Below, piece by piece: positions 24,972-33,700 of a stretch of DNA of 64,000 bases (positions are counted from its first letter, which is position 1; the number at the start of each line of letters is the position of its first letter). Source of the DNA: Halosimplex aquaticum (GTDB lineage Archaea; Halobacteriota; Halobacteria; Halobacteriales; Haloarculaceae); contig NZ_CP118158.1 of the NCBI RefSeq assembly GCF_028747785.1, positions 3,534,001 to 3,598,000 on the forward strand, read 5' to 3'. A program made the translations under genes and the position numbers. The notes under the pieces were generated by a model. It had not been told where the DNA came from, searched no databases, and worked only from the letters and a program-made list of their open reading frames with translations.

Positions 24972-26912
24972 ATGGCAACGGGTACGTCCGATCTCTCCCT
25001 GTCCTCGGTCCTCGACGCAGTCGGTCTCGACGGGCTGACCGACGACGGGGACGACGAGGACGACGACGGTCCCTGTACGTGCGACCTGCGCATCGACGAG
25101 GGGGTCCTGCTGGTCGACGCGTCGGCGTGTGACAACGACGGCGACCTCCGCGCGTCGTCGGCCTGTCGGGCGACCGTCGTCCGCAAGCTGGCCGACCACA
25201 CCGTCGACGGGCTGGTCGTCCAGACGAGCGGTCTCGAGTACCGCTACGGCGACTCGGCCGTCTCCCTGCTTTCGACGGCCGGCCGCTTCGTCGACCTGCT
25301 GGGCGACCGCGACGACCGGCTCGCCCGGACCGCCGCGACCGACCCGCTCGCAGTCGCCGACGAGGCCGAGACCCGGGTCGGCCCGGTCGCCGACATCGCC
25401 GCGCAATCGGGGCTGAACGAGGCCGCGGCGGGCGTCGAAGACTACGACGAGGCGCTCGCGCCGACCGTCGGGCTGACCGTCGGTCACTACTTCGTCGACC
25501 GGACCGTCGACGACGGCGCGCGACTCCGGGACGTGACGGAGCTGCCGACCGGGAGCACCGCCCGGATCTACGGCCGGGAGGACTCTGTCCCGCTGTACTC
25601 GCTGGACGTGGTCGACGTGACCCTCTCCGTCGAGCAGCGCGAGCTCCTGCTGGACGGCTACGAGGCCATCGCGAAGGGGCTCGTCGAGGGAGACCGGCGG
25701 GCCTCGCGGGCCATCGAGTACGTCAGCGACGGCGACGTCGACCCCATCCTGACCTCGGTGCTCGGCAAACACACGCAGGGGTACGGCGTGCTGGAGGACC
25801 TGTTCGCCGACCCGCGCGTGACCGACGTGTACGCCACTTCCCCGGTCGAGTCGAACCCCATCCGCCTGGAAGTCGACGGCCAAGCGATGACGACGAACGT
25901 CCACCTGACGCCGGACGGCGGCGGCGCGCTGGCCTCGCGCATCCGTCGGACGAGCGGTCGCGCCTTCTCCAGAGCGACGCCGACCGTCGACGCGACGGCG
26001 GACCTGGAGAACGGGACCGGCCTGCGCGTCGCGGGGGTCACCGACCCGGTCGCCGAGGGCGTGGCGTTCGCCTTCCGCGAGCAGGCCGAGGACACCTTCA
26101 CGCTCCCGGAACTCGTCAGGAACGGGACGATGCCGGCCGAGGCGGCCGGATTCCTCTCGGTCGCCATCGAGCGCAACGCCGCGGCGCTCATCGCCGGGAC
26201 CCGCGGCGCGGGGAAGACGACGCTGCTCGGCACCCTCCTCTACGAGGTGACGCCGGACACCCGCACGGTCGTCATCGAGGACACGCCGGAGCTGCCCGTC
26301 AACCAGCTCCAGAAGTGCGACCGCGACGTGCAGCCGCTGCGGACAGGGACCGGAACCGGACCGGAGATCACACCCACCGACGCGCTCCAGACGGCCCTGC
26401 GGCTCGGCGACGGGGCGCTCGTGGTCGGTGAGATCCGCGGCGAGGAGGCCGAGACGCTCTACGAGGCGATGCGCGTCGGCGCCAACGCCAACGCCGTCCT
26501 CGGGACGATCCACGGCGACGGCGCCGACGAGGTGTTCGAGCGGGTCGTCTCGGACCTGGGCGTGCCCCCGTCGTCGTTCGGCGCGACCGACCTGGTCGTG
26601 ACGGTCCAGGCCTACCGCACCCCGACGGGCCGCAAGCGTCGGCTCTCGGCCATCGAGGAGGTCATCGTCGGCGACGACGAGATCCGCTTCGCGCCGCTGT
26701 ACGAGATCGAGGGCGACATCGCCCGCTCGACCGACCGGATCGACCGCGGGGAGAGCCGCTTTCTCGACCGGCTCACCGGCCCGGCCGAATCGTACGCCGA
26801 CGTGCGCGAGGCGGTCATCGAGCGGGGCGAGCGGCTGGAAGCGATCGCCGAAGACGGGCGCACCTCGCCGACGGAGGTGGCCGCGGCCTACGCCGGCCGC
26901 GGCGTCGAGTGA
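24972..26912 (+). CDS. Type II/IV secretion ATPase (PilB/TadA-like)
   Basis: A 646-residue motor ATPase for pilus assembly or secretion, acting in the cytoplasm at the membrane. Residues 1-130 are a lineage-specific N-terminal domain with a cysteine pair (CTCD). The N1-type domain with LLDGYEAIAKGLVEG...ILTSVLGKHTQGYGVLEDLFADPRVTDVY follows. Walker A is GTRGAGKTT at about 409-417, the Asp box is VVIEDTPELPV, Walker B is ALVVGEIRGEEA, and the His box is TIHGDGADEVFERV. This is the archaeal GspE clade that also includes FlaI-related proteins. The partner platform protein follows 3 nt later. Confidence 0.93.
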   Translation: MATGTSDLSLSSVLDAVGLDGLTDDGDDEDDDGPCTCDLRIDEGVLLVDASACDNDGDLRASSACRATVVRKLADHTVDGLVVQTSGLEYRYGDSAVSLLSTAGRFVDLLGDRDDRLARTAATDPLAVADEAETRVGPVADIAAQSGLNEAAAGVEDYDEALAPTVGLTVGHYFVDRTVDDGARLRDVTELPTGSTARIYGREDSVPLYSLDVVDVTLSVEQRELLLDGYEAIAKGLVEGDRRASRAIEYVSDGDVDPILTSVLGKHTQGYGVLEDLFADPRVTDVYATSPVESNPIRLEVDGQAMTTNVHLTPDGGGALASRIRRTSGRAFSRATPTVDATADLENGTGLRVAGVTDPVAEGVAFAFREQAEDTFTLPELVRNGTMPAEAAGFLSVAIERNAAALIAGTRGAGKTTLLGTLLYEVTPDTRTVVIEDTPELPVNQLQKCDRDVQPLRTGTGTGPEITPTDALQTALRLGDGALVVGEIRGEEAETLYEAMRVGANANAVLGTIHGDGADEVFERVVSDLGVPPSSFGATDLVVTVQAYRTPTGRKRRLSAIEEVIVGDDEIRFAPLYEIEGDIARSTDRIDRGESRFLDRLTGPAESYADVREAVIERGERLEAIAEDGRTSPTEVAAAYAGRGVE

Positions 26913-26915
26913 GCC

Positions 26916-28649
26916 ATGGGGTGGAAGGTCGGCGCCGTCCGCGGGCTCGCGCGGCTGTACCCCTACGAGGTCGAGACCAGCGACGAACTCGTCGAGGCGA
27001 TCGCCTTCATCGAGTCGCCGGTCACTCCGGAGACGGTCGTCCGGGCCGGCTTCGGCGCGGGCGTCGTCGCGGCGCTGCTGGTGGCCGTCGTCCTCCTCGC
27101 GGCGGGGAAGCTCCCGTACATCGTCCTCGCGCTTCCGATCGGCGTCGGGGTGATCCACGGCGTCCACACGGCGCCGACCGTGCTGGCGGGGTTCCGCCGG
27201 ACGGAGGCGCTGGGCGACACGCCGAACCTGATCGGCCGGGCGGTCCTCCGGATGCAGATCCAGCCGGCGACCGAGACGGCCGTCGAGTTCGCCGCCCGGA
27301 CGGGGTACGGCCCGCTGGCGACCAGCCTGGAGAGCCACATCGACCGCTCGATCGGGTCGCCACAGACCGGGCTCATCTCCTTCGCGGAGGACTGGGCCGA
27401 GGAGTTCCCGGCGCTGCGGCGGGCGGCGCACCTGCTCGCCACCGCGGAGAACGCGCCGCCCGAGGAGCGCCAGCGGACGCTCGAACGCTCGCTCCGGGCG
27501 GTCCTCGACGGCACCCGCGAGGAGATGGCGCAGTTCACGAGCGAGATCCGCGGGCCGACGACCGGGCTGTACGCCTTCGGCGTCATGCTCCCGCTCGCGC
27601 TGGTCGCGCTGGTGCCCGCGATCGGGCTCGCCGGCGGCCAGGGCGGGATCAGCCTCCCCATCGAGTTCTTCGTCCTGGTCTACGACCTGGCGCTGCCGGT
27701 CGGGCTCGTCGCCGCGAGCGTCTGGCTGCTCCAGCGACGGCCCGTCGCCTTCCCGCCGCCCCAGGTGACGACCGACCACCCCGACGTGGAGGACCGGCGG
27801 CTGGTCGGGATCGGCGGCGGCATCGCGGTCGGGCTCGTCGCCGGGGTCGCGACGGGCGTCCTCCGCCACGGCTTCCTCGCGCCGATCGCCGGAATCGGAC
27901 TCGGGCTGGGGACCGCCCTCCTCGTGGTCTTCGGACCGGTCAAGGCGATGCGCGACCACGTCCGGGACATCGAGGAACACCTCACGGACGCGCTGTACCT
28001 CGTCGGGCGCCAGGTCTCGGAGGGGCAGGCCGTCGAGTCGGCCATCGCCCACGCCGGCGAGCGCGTCCCCGGCGAGACCGGCGCGGTGTTCGAGCAGGCC
28101 GCCGGCCTCCAGGAGCGGCTGCACGTCACCGTCGACCACGCGTTCTTCGGCGAGTACGGCTCGCTGACGGACGTGCCGAGCCCGCGCGCCCACGGCATGG
28201 CGTCGCTCCTGTCGATCGCGGCCCGGGAGGGACGGCCCGCGGGTACCGCTGTCGTCTCGATGGCCGACCACCTGGAGAAACTACAGGAGGTCGAGGCCGA
28301 GGCCAAGCGAGAGCTGTCGTCGGTCACCGGCACGCTCGACTCGACGGCGGCGTACTTCGGGCCGCTGGTCGCCGGCGCGACGGTCGGGCTCGCGAAGTAC
28401 ATCGCCGAGAACGACGGCACGCAGGCCGCCAGCGATCAGGTCGGGAAGGCGCTCCCACCGGACCAGCTCAGCGTCGTCGTCGGCGGGTACGTCCTCCTGA
28501 TGTCGGTGATCCTCACGACGCTGTCGATCGGGCTGCGCGACGGGCTGGACCGCTCGCTCGTGGGGTATCACGTCGGCCGCTCGCTCGTCTCCGCGACGCC
28601 GATCTACGTGCTGGCCGTCGTCGCGACCGGCTTCATCATCAATCTGTGA
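26916..28649 (+). CDS. Type II secretion F-family platform protein (TadC-like)
   Basis: A 577-residue polytopic membrane protein with two T2SSF domains. Hydrophobic segments lie at about 47-85, 220-275, 300-345 and 480-577 (for example VMLPLALVALVPAIGLAGG and GIAVGLVAGVATGVL). The helical cytoplasmic domains carry the usual GxxPE-like and LLxTAENAP features. It anchors the pilus base and is driven by the adjacent ATPase. Starts 3 nt after that gene's stop, so certainly one operon. Confidence 0.92.
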   Translation: MGWKVGAVRGLARLYPYEVETSDELVEAIAFIESPVTPETVVRAGFGAGVVAALLVAVVLLAAGKLPYIVLALPIGVGVIHGVHTAPTVLAGFRRTEALGDTPNLIGRAVLRMQIQPATETAVEFAARTGYGPLATSLESHIDRSIGSPQTGLISFAEDWAEEFPALRRAAHLLATAENAPPEERQRTLERSLRAVLDGTREEMAQFTSEIRGPTTGLYAFGVMLPLALVALVPAIGLAGGQGGISLPIEFFVLVYDLALPVGLVAASVWLLQRRPVAFPPPQVTTDHPDVEDRRLVGIGGGIAVGLVAGVATGVLRHGFLAPIAGIGLGLGTALLVVFGPVKAMRDHVRDIEEHLTDALYLVGRQVSEGQAVESAIAHAGERVPGETGAVFEQAAGLQERLHVTVDHAFFGEYGSLTDVPSPRAHGMASLLSIAAREGRPAGTAVVSMADHLEKLQEVEAEAKRELSSVTGTLDSTAAYFGPLVAGATVGLAKYIAENDGTQAASDQVGKALPPDQLSVVVGGYVLLMSVILTTLSIGLRDGLDRSLVGYHVGRSLVSATPIYVLAVVATGFIINL

Positions 28650-28713
28650 CTGCCCGGGACGGAGCGGTTCCGTCTCCCCGCGGGAGCGGGCCGCGACCGC
28701 GTCCGCGTTGTCG

Positions 28714-28743
28714 TTTAAATGCGATGACGGGACCAAACACTGT
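28714..28743 (+). promoter_or_regulatory. Pilus-cluster promoter B
   Basis: TTTAAATG, CGATGA, six bases, CAAAC, four bases, TATG: the same order and spacing as promoter A at 23683. The T of TTT lies exactly 30 nt before the ATG at 28744. Confidence 0.65.
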
Positions 28744-29247
28744 ATGGACCTCGAGTCGCCGGCTGACGCGTGGTACGTGTGGTTCGGCGTCGCGCTGGTG
28801 AGTCTGGCGTTCGTGGGGGTCGTGGCGTCGTTCCCCTCGGAGCCGCCGCCCGACACGGCCGAGGCGGCCGACGCCATCGACCGCGTGACCGCCAGCGGCT
28901 ACAACGCGACCGCCGAGTACGAGCACAACGCCGACCGCTGGTACGTCGCCAACAAGACCATCGCCATGAAAAACGACGGCGGCACGACGCGGGCGAGTCT
29001 CTCGTACGCGAGAGTCGTTCCCGCCCAGCCGAACGAGTACCTCAGAGCGATACTGAACGGCTCGTCGGACCCGAGCGACCACTACGACGACCCGGAGGAG
29101 TTCCGGAACGCGGTGAAGACCGTCTCCACGACGGTGGAGAACAACATCGACGACCCGGACGTGCGGAACTGGCGCGTCGCGGACGGACGACTGGTGGTCA
29201 GGCACGTCAAATGGGGTGAGTACCGTGCGACGCTCGTCGACGCGTGA
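28744..29247 (+). CDS. DUF7283 membrane-anchored pilus-cluster protein
   Basis: A 167-residue protein. One N-terminal membrane helix at about 12-30 (WFGVALVSLAFVGVVASF) and an extracytoplasmic domain with ATAEYEHNADRWYVANKTIAMKN. Matches DUF7283, which sits after the TadC-like gene in such clusters. The predicted outside domain has N-glycosylation sequons (NKT, NGS). Probably a minor pilin-like component. The next gene starts 32 nt inside this one. Confidence 0.8.
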   Translation: MDLESPADAWYVWFGVALVSLAFVGVVASFPSEPPPDTAEAADAIDRVTASGYNATAEYEHNADRWYVANKTIAMKNDGGTTRASLSYARVVPAQPNEYLRAILNGSSDPSDHYDDPEEFRNAVKTVSTTVENNIDDPDVRNWRVADGRLVVRHVKWGEYRATLVDA

Positions 29248-29761
29248 CAGCGGCCAGACCGAACCGCTGGCCGCGCTGATCGCCGTCGCCGCGATGGCCA
29301 TCGGACTGAGTCTCTACGCCGGCTACGTCACCGATGCGCTCCCCGGGTCCCAGCAGCGCGACGTGGCCGAGTCGGCTATCGACGACGTGTGGAACAAGAT
29401 GCAGGAATCGGGGGTGTACCCCGCGGACAAGGACATGGACTCCCTGTACAGCGCGTCGGCGTCGGACGGACCCGGCCCGTCCGGGCTTCCCGAGGGGTAC
29501 TACGTCTACATCAACATCACGCGGACGGAAGTCGGCGACACGGAGCAACAGGCGTTGTTCGTGAACGCGACCGGGACGACGAAGCACGTCGTCTACGGGC
29601 CACAGGGCGCTCCCGGCCACCCCGACGTGCGCGACGAAGTCGAGAACTCCGATCTGGGGGTCCCGGATAGCGCGAGCACGGCGAGCCGCCCGATCCCGAT
29701 CCAGCGCGGCCACGGTGACGTGGTGGCCGGCCGCCTGAACGTGGCGGCGTGGGAACAATGA
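29216..29761 (+). CDS. DUF7285 pilin-like protein
   Basis: A 181-residue protein from a GTG that overlaps DUF7283 by 32 nt. The N-terminus reads RDSGQTEPLAALIAVAAMAIGLSLYAGYV: a basic leader, then a helix with Q-T-E-P near its start, as in TadE/TadG-like pseudopilins. The rest is an extracytoplasmic domain with NIT and NAT sequons. Overlaps the next start by 4 nt (ATGA). Confidence 0.82.
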   Translation: MSTVRRSSTRDSGQTEPLAALIAVAAMAIGLSLYAGYVTDALPGSQQRDVAESAIDDVWNKMQESGVYPADKDMDSLYSASASDGPGPSGLPEGYYVYINITRTEVGDTEQQALFVNATGTTKHVVYGPQGAPGHPDVRDEVENSDLGVPDSASTASRPIPIQRGHGDVVAGRLNVAAWEQ

Positions 29762-30738
29762 CCGGGGCCGTCCGTCCCGACGACCGAGCGATCAGCACGG
29801 TCGTCGACGTGACGTTCGCGCTGTTGCTGGTGAGCGCTTCGATAGCCGTCCTCGCGATCCACATCACGGACGACGACGCCGAGCGGGACACGCTCGAATC
29901 CGAACAGACCGCCCAGACGCTTTCGGCGACCACGCTCAGGGTCGAGTACTCGCTTCAGCCGGTGGTCGACGACCCGGATTACTCGGGCCCCTCATCGCCG
30001 TCGTCGTCGGAGTTGATGCGGGCGTCTCACGGACCGGTGACGGACCTGCTCGCGGCGGCCGCCATCACTCGTGTGCGCGTCGCCGACGACCGCGTCTCCC
30101 AGGCGGGCGAAGACTACCTGCGGAAGATGCAGGGGAACGTCCGCGACATCCTCACGAGCGCGGACGCGAAGGCGCACGTAGTGGCCGTCTGGCGGCCCTA
30201 CGAGGGATCGGCCATTCAGGGGCGAGCGGAGGCCGGCCCAGCACCGCCCCAGGGAACCGACCTCAGGACGGTTACACTGACTGTCGACAGCCGGATCCCG
30301 TCCGTCAGCGACGGCGAGATCGAGAGTCGCTGGGCGACGGGTGACTACGGTGGCGTCGCACGGCTACTCGCCGACGCGATCGTTCGCGGGTACTTCCCCC
30401 GCCACCAGACACAACTGGTCCTCGAGCGGGGGGGCTTTCAGGGCGCCGTGGCCACCTATCGTTACGAACGCTGGAAGGACCGGCTCGACGACTGGAGAGG
30501 CGAGCGCTCCAGGCCCATGGGGACGTGGGACGACCGTGGCGTCGATTACGACCCGAACGTCGCGCACCTCGTCGACTCTTCTCGCCCCCAGGTCCGCAAA
30601 GCGAACGATCAACTGCGTGCCGAGCTCGCGGCTGACATCAAGAGAGAACTGAAAGACAAGTATCCGTCGACGAGCGGCGAGGAACTCGCCGAGGAGATCA
30701 CCGTTGGGGAAGTCACGATTACCGTTCAAACCTGGTAA
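29758..30738 (+). CDS. DUF7284 pilin-like protein
   Basis: A 326-residue protein. The start is taken at the ATG overlapping the previous stop rather than a GTG 9 nt upstream. The N-terminus VRPDDRAISTVVDVTFALLLVSASIAVLAI has the DDRAIS(T/P)V signature of archaeal type IV prepilins (shown as DDRAISTVVD then the helix), so cleavage by a PibD-type peptidase is plausible. The body is an extracytoplasmic mixed domain with DRAISLE-type acidic surface. Likely a pseudopilin of the fibre. Three nt separate it from the 1402-residue gene. Confidence 0.82.
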   Translation: MTGAVRPDDRAISTVVDVTFALLLVSASIAVLAIHITDDDAERDTLESEQTAQTLSATTLRVEYSLQPVVDDPDYSGPSSPSSSELMRASHGPVTDLLAAAAITRVRVADDRVSQAGEDYLRKMQGNVRDILTSADAKAHVVAVWRPYEGSAIQGRAEAGPAPPQGTDLRTVTLTVDSRIPSVSDGEIESRWATGDYGGVARLLADAIVRGYFPRHQTQLVLERGGFQGAVATYRYERWKDRLDDWRGERSRPMGTWDDRGVDYDPNVAHLVDSSRPQVRKANDQLRAELAADIKRELKDKYPSTSGEELAEEITVGEVTITVQTW

Positions 30739-30740
30739 CC

Positions 30741-33700
30741 ATGCGACCGAGACAGCCGAACACGATAGCACTGGCATCGAACCGGAGCGCACGGGTCCCG
30801 TTCGCGATCGTCGGCGTTCTCCTTCTCGTGACGAGCGCGACGGTCGTCGGCGTGCTCCAGTCCAGAACGGAGGAGACCGCCAATGTCGACATCTCGGTCG
30901 CGATGGACCAGACCGTCGGTGCGGCACAGAGCGAAGTCCGGGCTGCCATCCAGGCGGGTGCACGATCCGCGGCGAAGCAACCGCTCACCACTACGGGATC
31001 GCTCGCGGAGACGCCCGCCGGGAAGGGGATCAGAGCCGCCGGCGGCGACGTGTTCAGGAACTACGTCAAGCTCCGTATCTATCTGCAGGCCCAGCGCAAC
31101 CTCGCTGACGCGGGTCAGACGGTCGGTGCGGGGACCACGACCACCGCGAGTCTTCCGGCGGTCCGTTACTCGAAGGCGTCTGTGAAAGCAGCGATCGGAC
31201 GCGTGACGCTCGAGACCGGGGTATCCGGGTCACTGGACCCCGGGACGGTGAAGGCGACGATCGACGGCCTCACCGTGACTGCCTACCGGGACGGGGAACG
31301 CGTCGGTACCCGGACCGAATCGATCACGGTTTCTGCCGCGACGACGGTGTTCGCGCTCCACGAGAAGGTCTCGAACTACGAGGACAATCTTCGGAATACC
31401 GACGTCGACTCCACGAACCCGAACTCGCTGGGGACGCAGTTCGCGATGCGCGTCTATCCGATCGCCTGGGCGAAGGCGGGCTACGAGCGGTTCCCGGCGG
31501 CGGGGACGAATCCCACCCCGTCGGTCTCCGGTGGCGGCACGTTCCATAGCGTCGTCGAGAACCGCGAAGTGGAACTCCTGGCGAACGACGCGATCTACGC
31601 GGTCCAGCGGGAGACCTTCGGAACGCAGGACCCAGGAGCGACCGAAGCGATGGCGCCCGCCTGGGCGTGTTTCTTCGCCAAGAAGGTCAACAAGATCGTC
31701 TCATCGAAATCGCCCCGGCGCGCCAGAGCGAAAGACGTCGCGAACAAGGTCTGTGCGGGCGCACAGTTCCTCTTCGCCGACCACACGAAGTACATGAACT
31801 TCATCCCCAGCGGCCTCTCGTCGCTGACGGGCGGGTTCAAGAAGTCGCGCCGCAAGAAGGCCTATCCGCAGAAACGGACGATCAAGGTCGACATCAAGAA
31901 GTTCGCCTACCCCGCGCAGAAAGACGTTCGTGACAAGAAACTGACTTGGAAGGATATCGATACCGTGCTGCGCAAAGACTGGGGGGGATCGAAGTACAAC
32001 GGCGGCGACCGACCGCCGAACTCCGACAAGGTGACGGGGAAGAAGTCGAAGCTTCCGAAGACCGACGAGGGGATCGGCGACCCCGACGACATCGTCAAGA
32101 AGGCGATCGACGAGGTCTACACCGCCAAGGCGAACTTCGAGACGACGCGGCTGGAAAAGAGCGGGAGCAAGCCCGAGGTGTCCGACCCGTCCGGGTACGA
32201 CACGAAGCTCCGCGACTGGTACGACAAGAAGAGTTCGGCGCGAGTCACGAACTTCGAACGGACCTACGAGACGGGGACCTCGTCGAATCCGCGCCAGCGG
32301 ACCTACTACACTGCGACCGTCGAGGTCGACAAGCAGTACAAGGAGAAAGAGCGCTGGAGGAAGTGCGCCGACAAGGCCGATACCAACGGGGACGGCACCG
32401 AGGAGTGTGTCGACTGGAAGCAGAAGACCTTCTCGAAGGGCTGGAAGACGGTCACCTACACGATGTCCTTCGAGATCAAGGGCGCTCGGAGCATGGCTGC
32501 CGACGTCACTGCGAAGGGACTCACCAAGGAGTTCGAAACCGGCGGCTCCCCCGACTACAAGGGAACGACCCCGACGAACTTCGAGGGGCTACCCCAACAG
32601 TCAGCGGAGAAAGTCTCGACGATCAGCCCCGGCGGCAAGCTCACCAAGTCTGACGTGCGGAGCGCTATCACCGCCAGTTCCGTCGGTAGTAAGAGCGCGC
32701 TCGAAAACCAGTTACGGCAAAAATCGTCCGCCCGCTGGGACGTTTCACCGGCCGACCAGGGGAAGCTCCGCAACTGGCTCGCCGAGGACATCAAGAACCA
32801 CGTCTACCCGAAGATCCTCAAGGACTTCGACCCCATCGAGATGAAGCTCGTCAAGATGGGGACGTCGTCGAACCCGTTCCAGAAGTTCCTGACCAAGCTC
32901 GACAAGCGGAAAGGGGGGTACATCTACGAGCACGCCAGTGGATCCGAGTACGGCAACGCGGCGGATCTGGCGCGAGCGGAGGCGCGTCACCTCTACATAG
33001 CCCAGATCGAAAACTGGATCAACGATATCAACAAGCGCCGCCAGAGCAGCAAGGACAAAGCGAACGGCCACCTCCAGAGCGAACTGGGGATCGATAGCAT
33101 CGGGAACGGGCTGTCGAACGCGAAGGAATTCATCGGCGGCGCGACGCCGAAGCTGACCATGTCCGACCCCGCGAAGATGAACACCGAGCTGATGGGCGAC
33201 ATCACGTACCGGGTCAAGGGGTCGCCGACGATGCTGACGATGAAGCCGGTCAACAGCCAGACGGTGCCGGCGGTGCGGCCGGCCGGCGAGGGGCCGTCCG
33301 ACCCGGAGAACACGATGCACGCGCCGTTCGCGAGCAAGGTCGAGGGCGGACCGATGCCGGGGTTGCCCATCGCGCCGATCCCGGGCTACTGGTTCCTGTC
33401 GGTCAACGCCTGGAACGTGCGGATGCAGGGCGAGTACGCCCGATTCGCGGTGACCGCGCGGACCGGCGACCCGTCGGGGACGAAGCCCGTGACGTACGTC
33501 CGCCAGGAGCAGGCGGTGTACCTGGAGATTAACGGCGTCGACCGGCGGGCGGGGACGGTCCAGCCGATCTCCTTCGACAACGGCGTGCCCATCGTAGTGG
33601 CGATGCCCGGCGGAACCGTGATGCCGTCGGGGTCGCTGGGGACTGGTGAACGCTTCGGGAGCAGCGGCAAGAAAGCGGCGAAACACCAGCTCAAGGAGTG

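Noticed and set aside
24759..28271. A very long open frame on the minus strand opposite the pilus ATPase and platform genes (over 1000 codons)
   Set aside because: It mirrors well-supported genes; its product is Arg/Gly/Val-rich low-complexity sequence typical of antisense reading in high-GC genomes.
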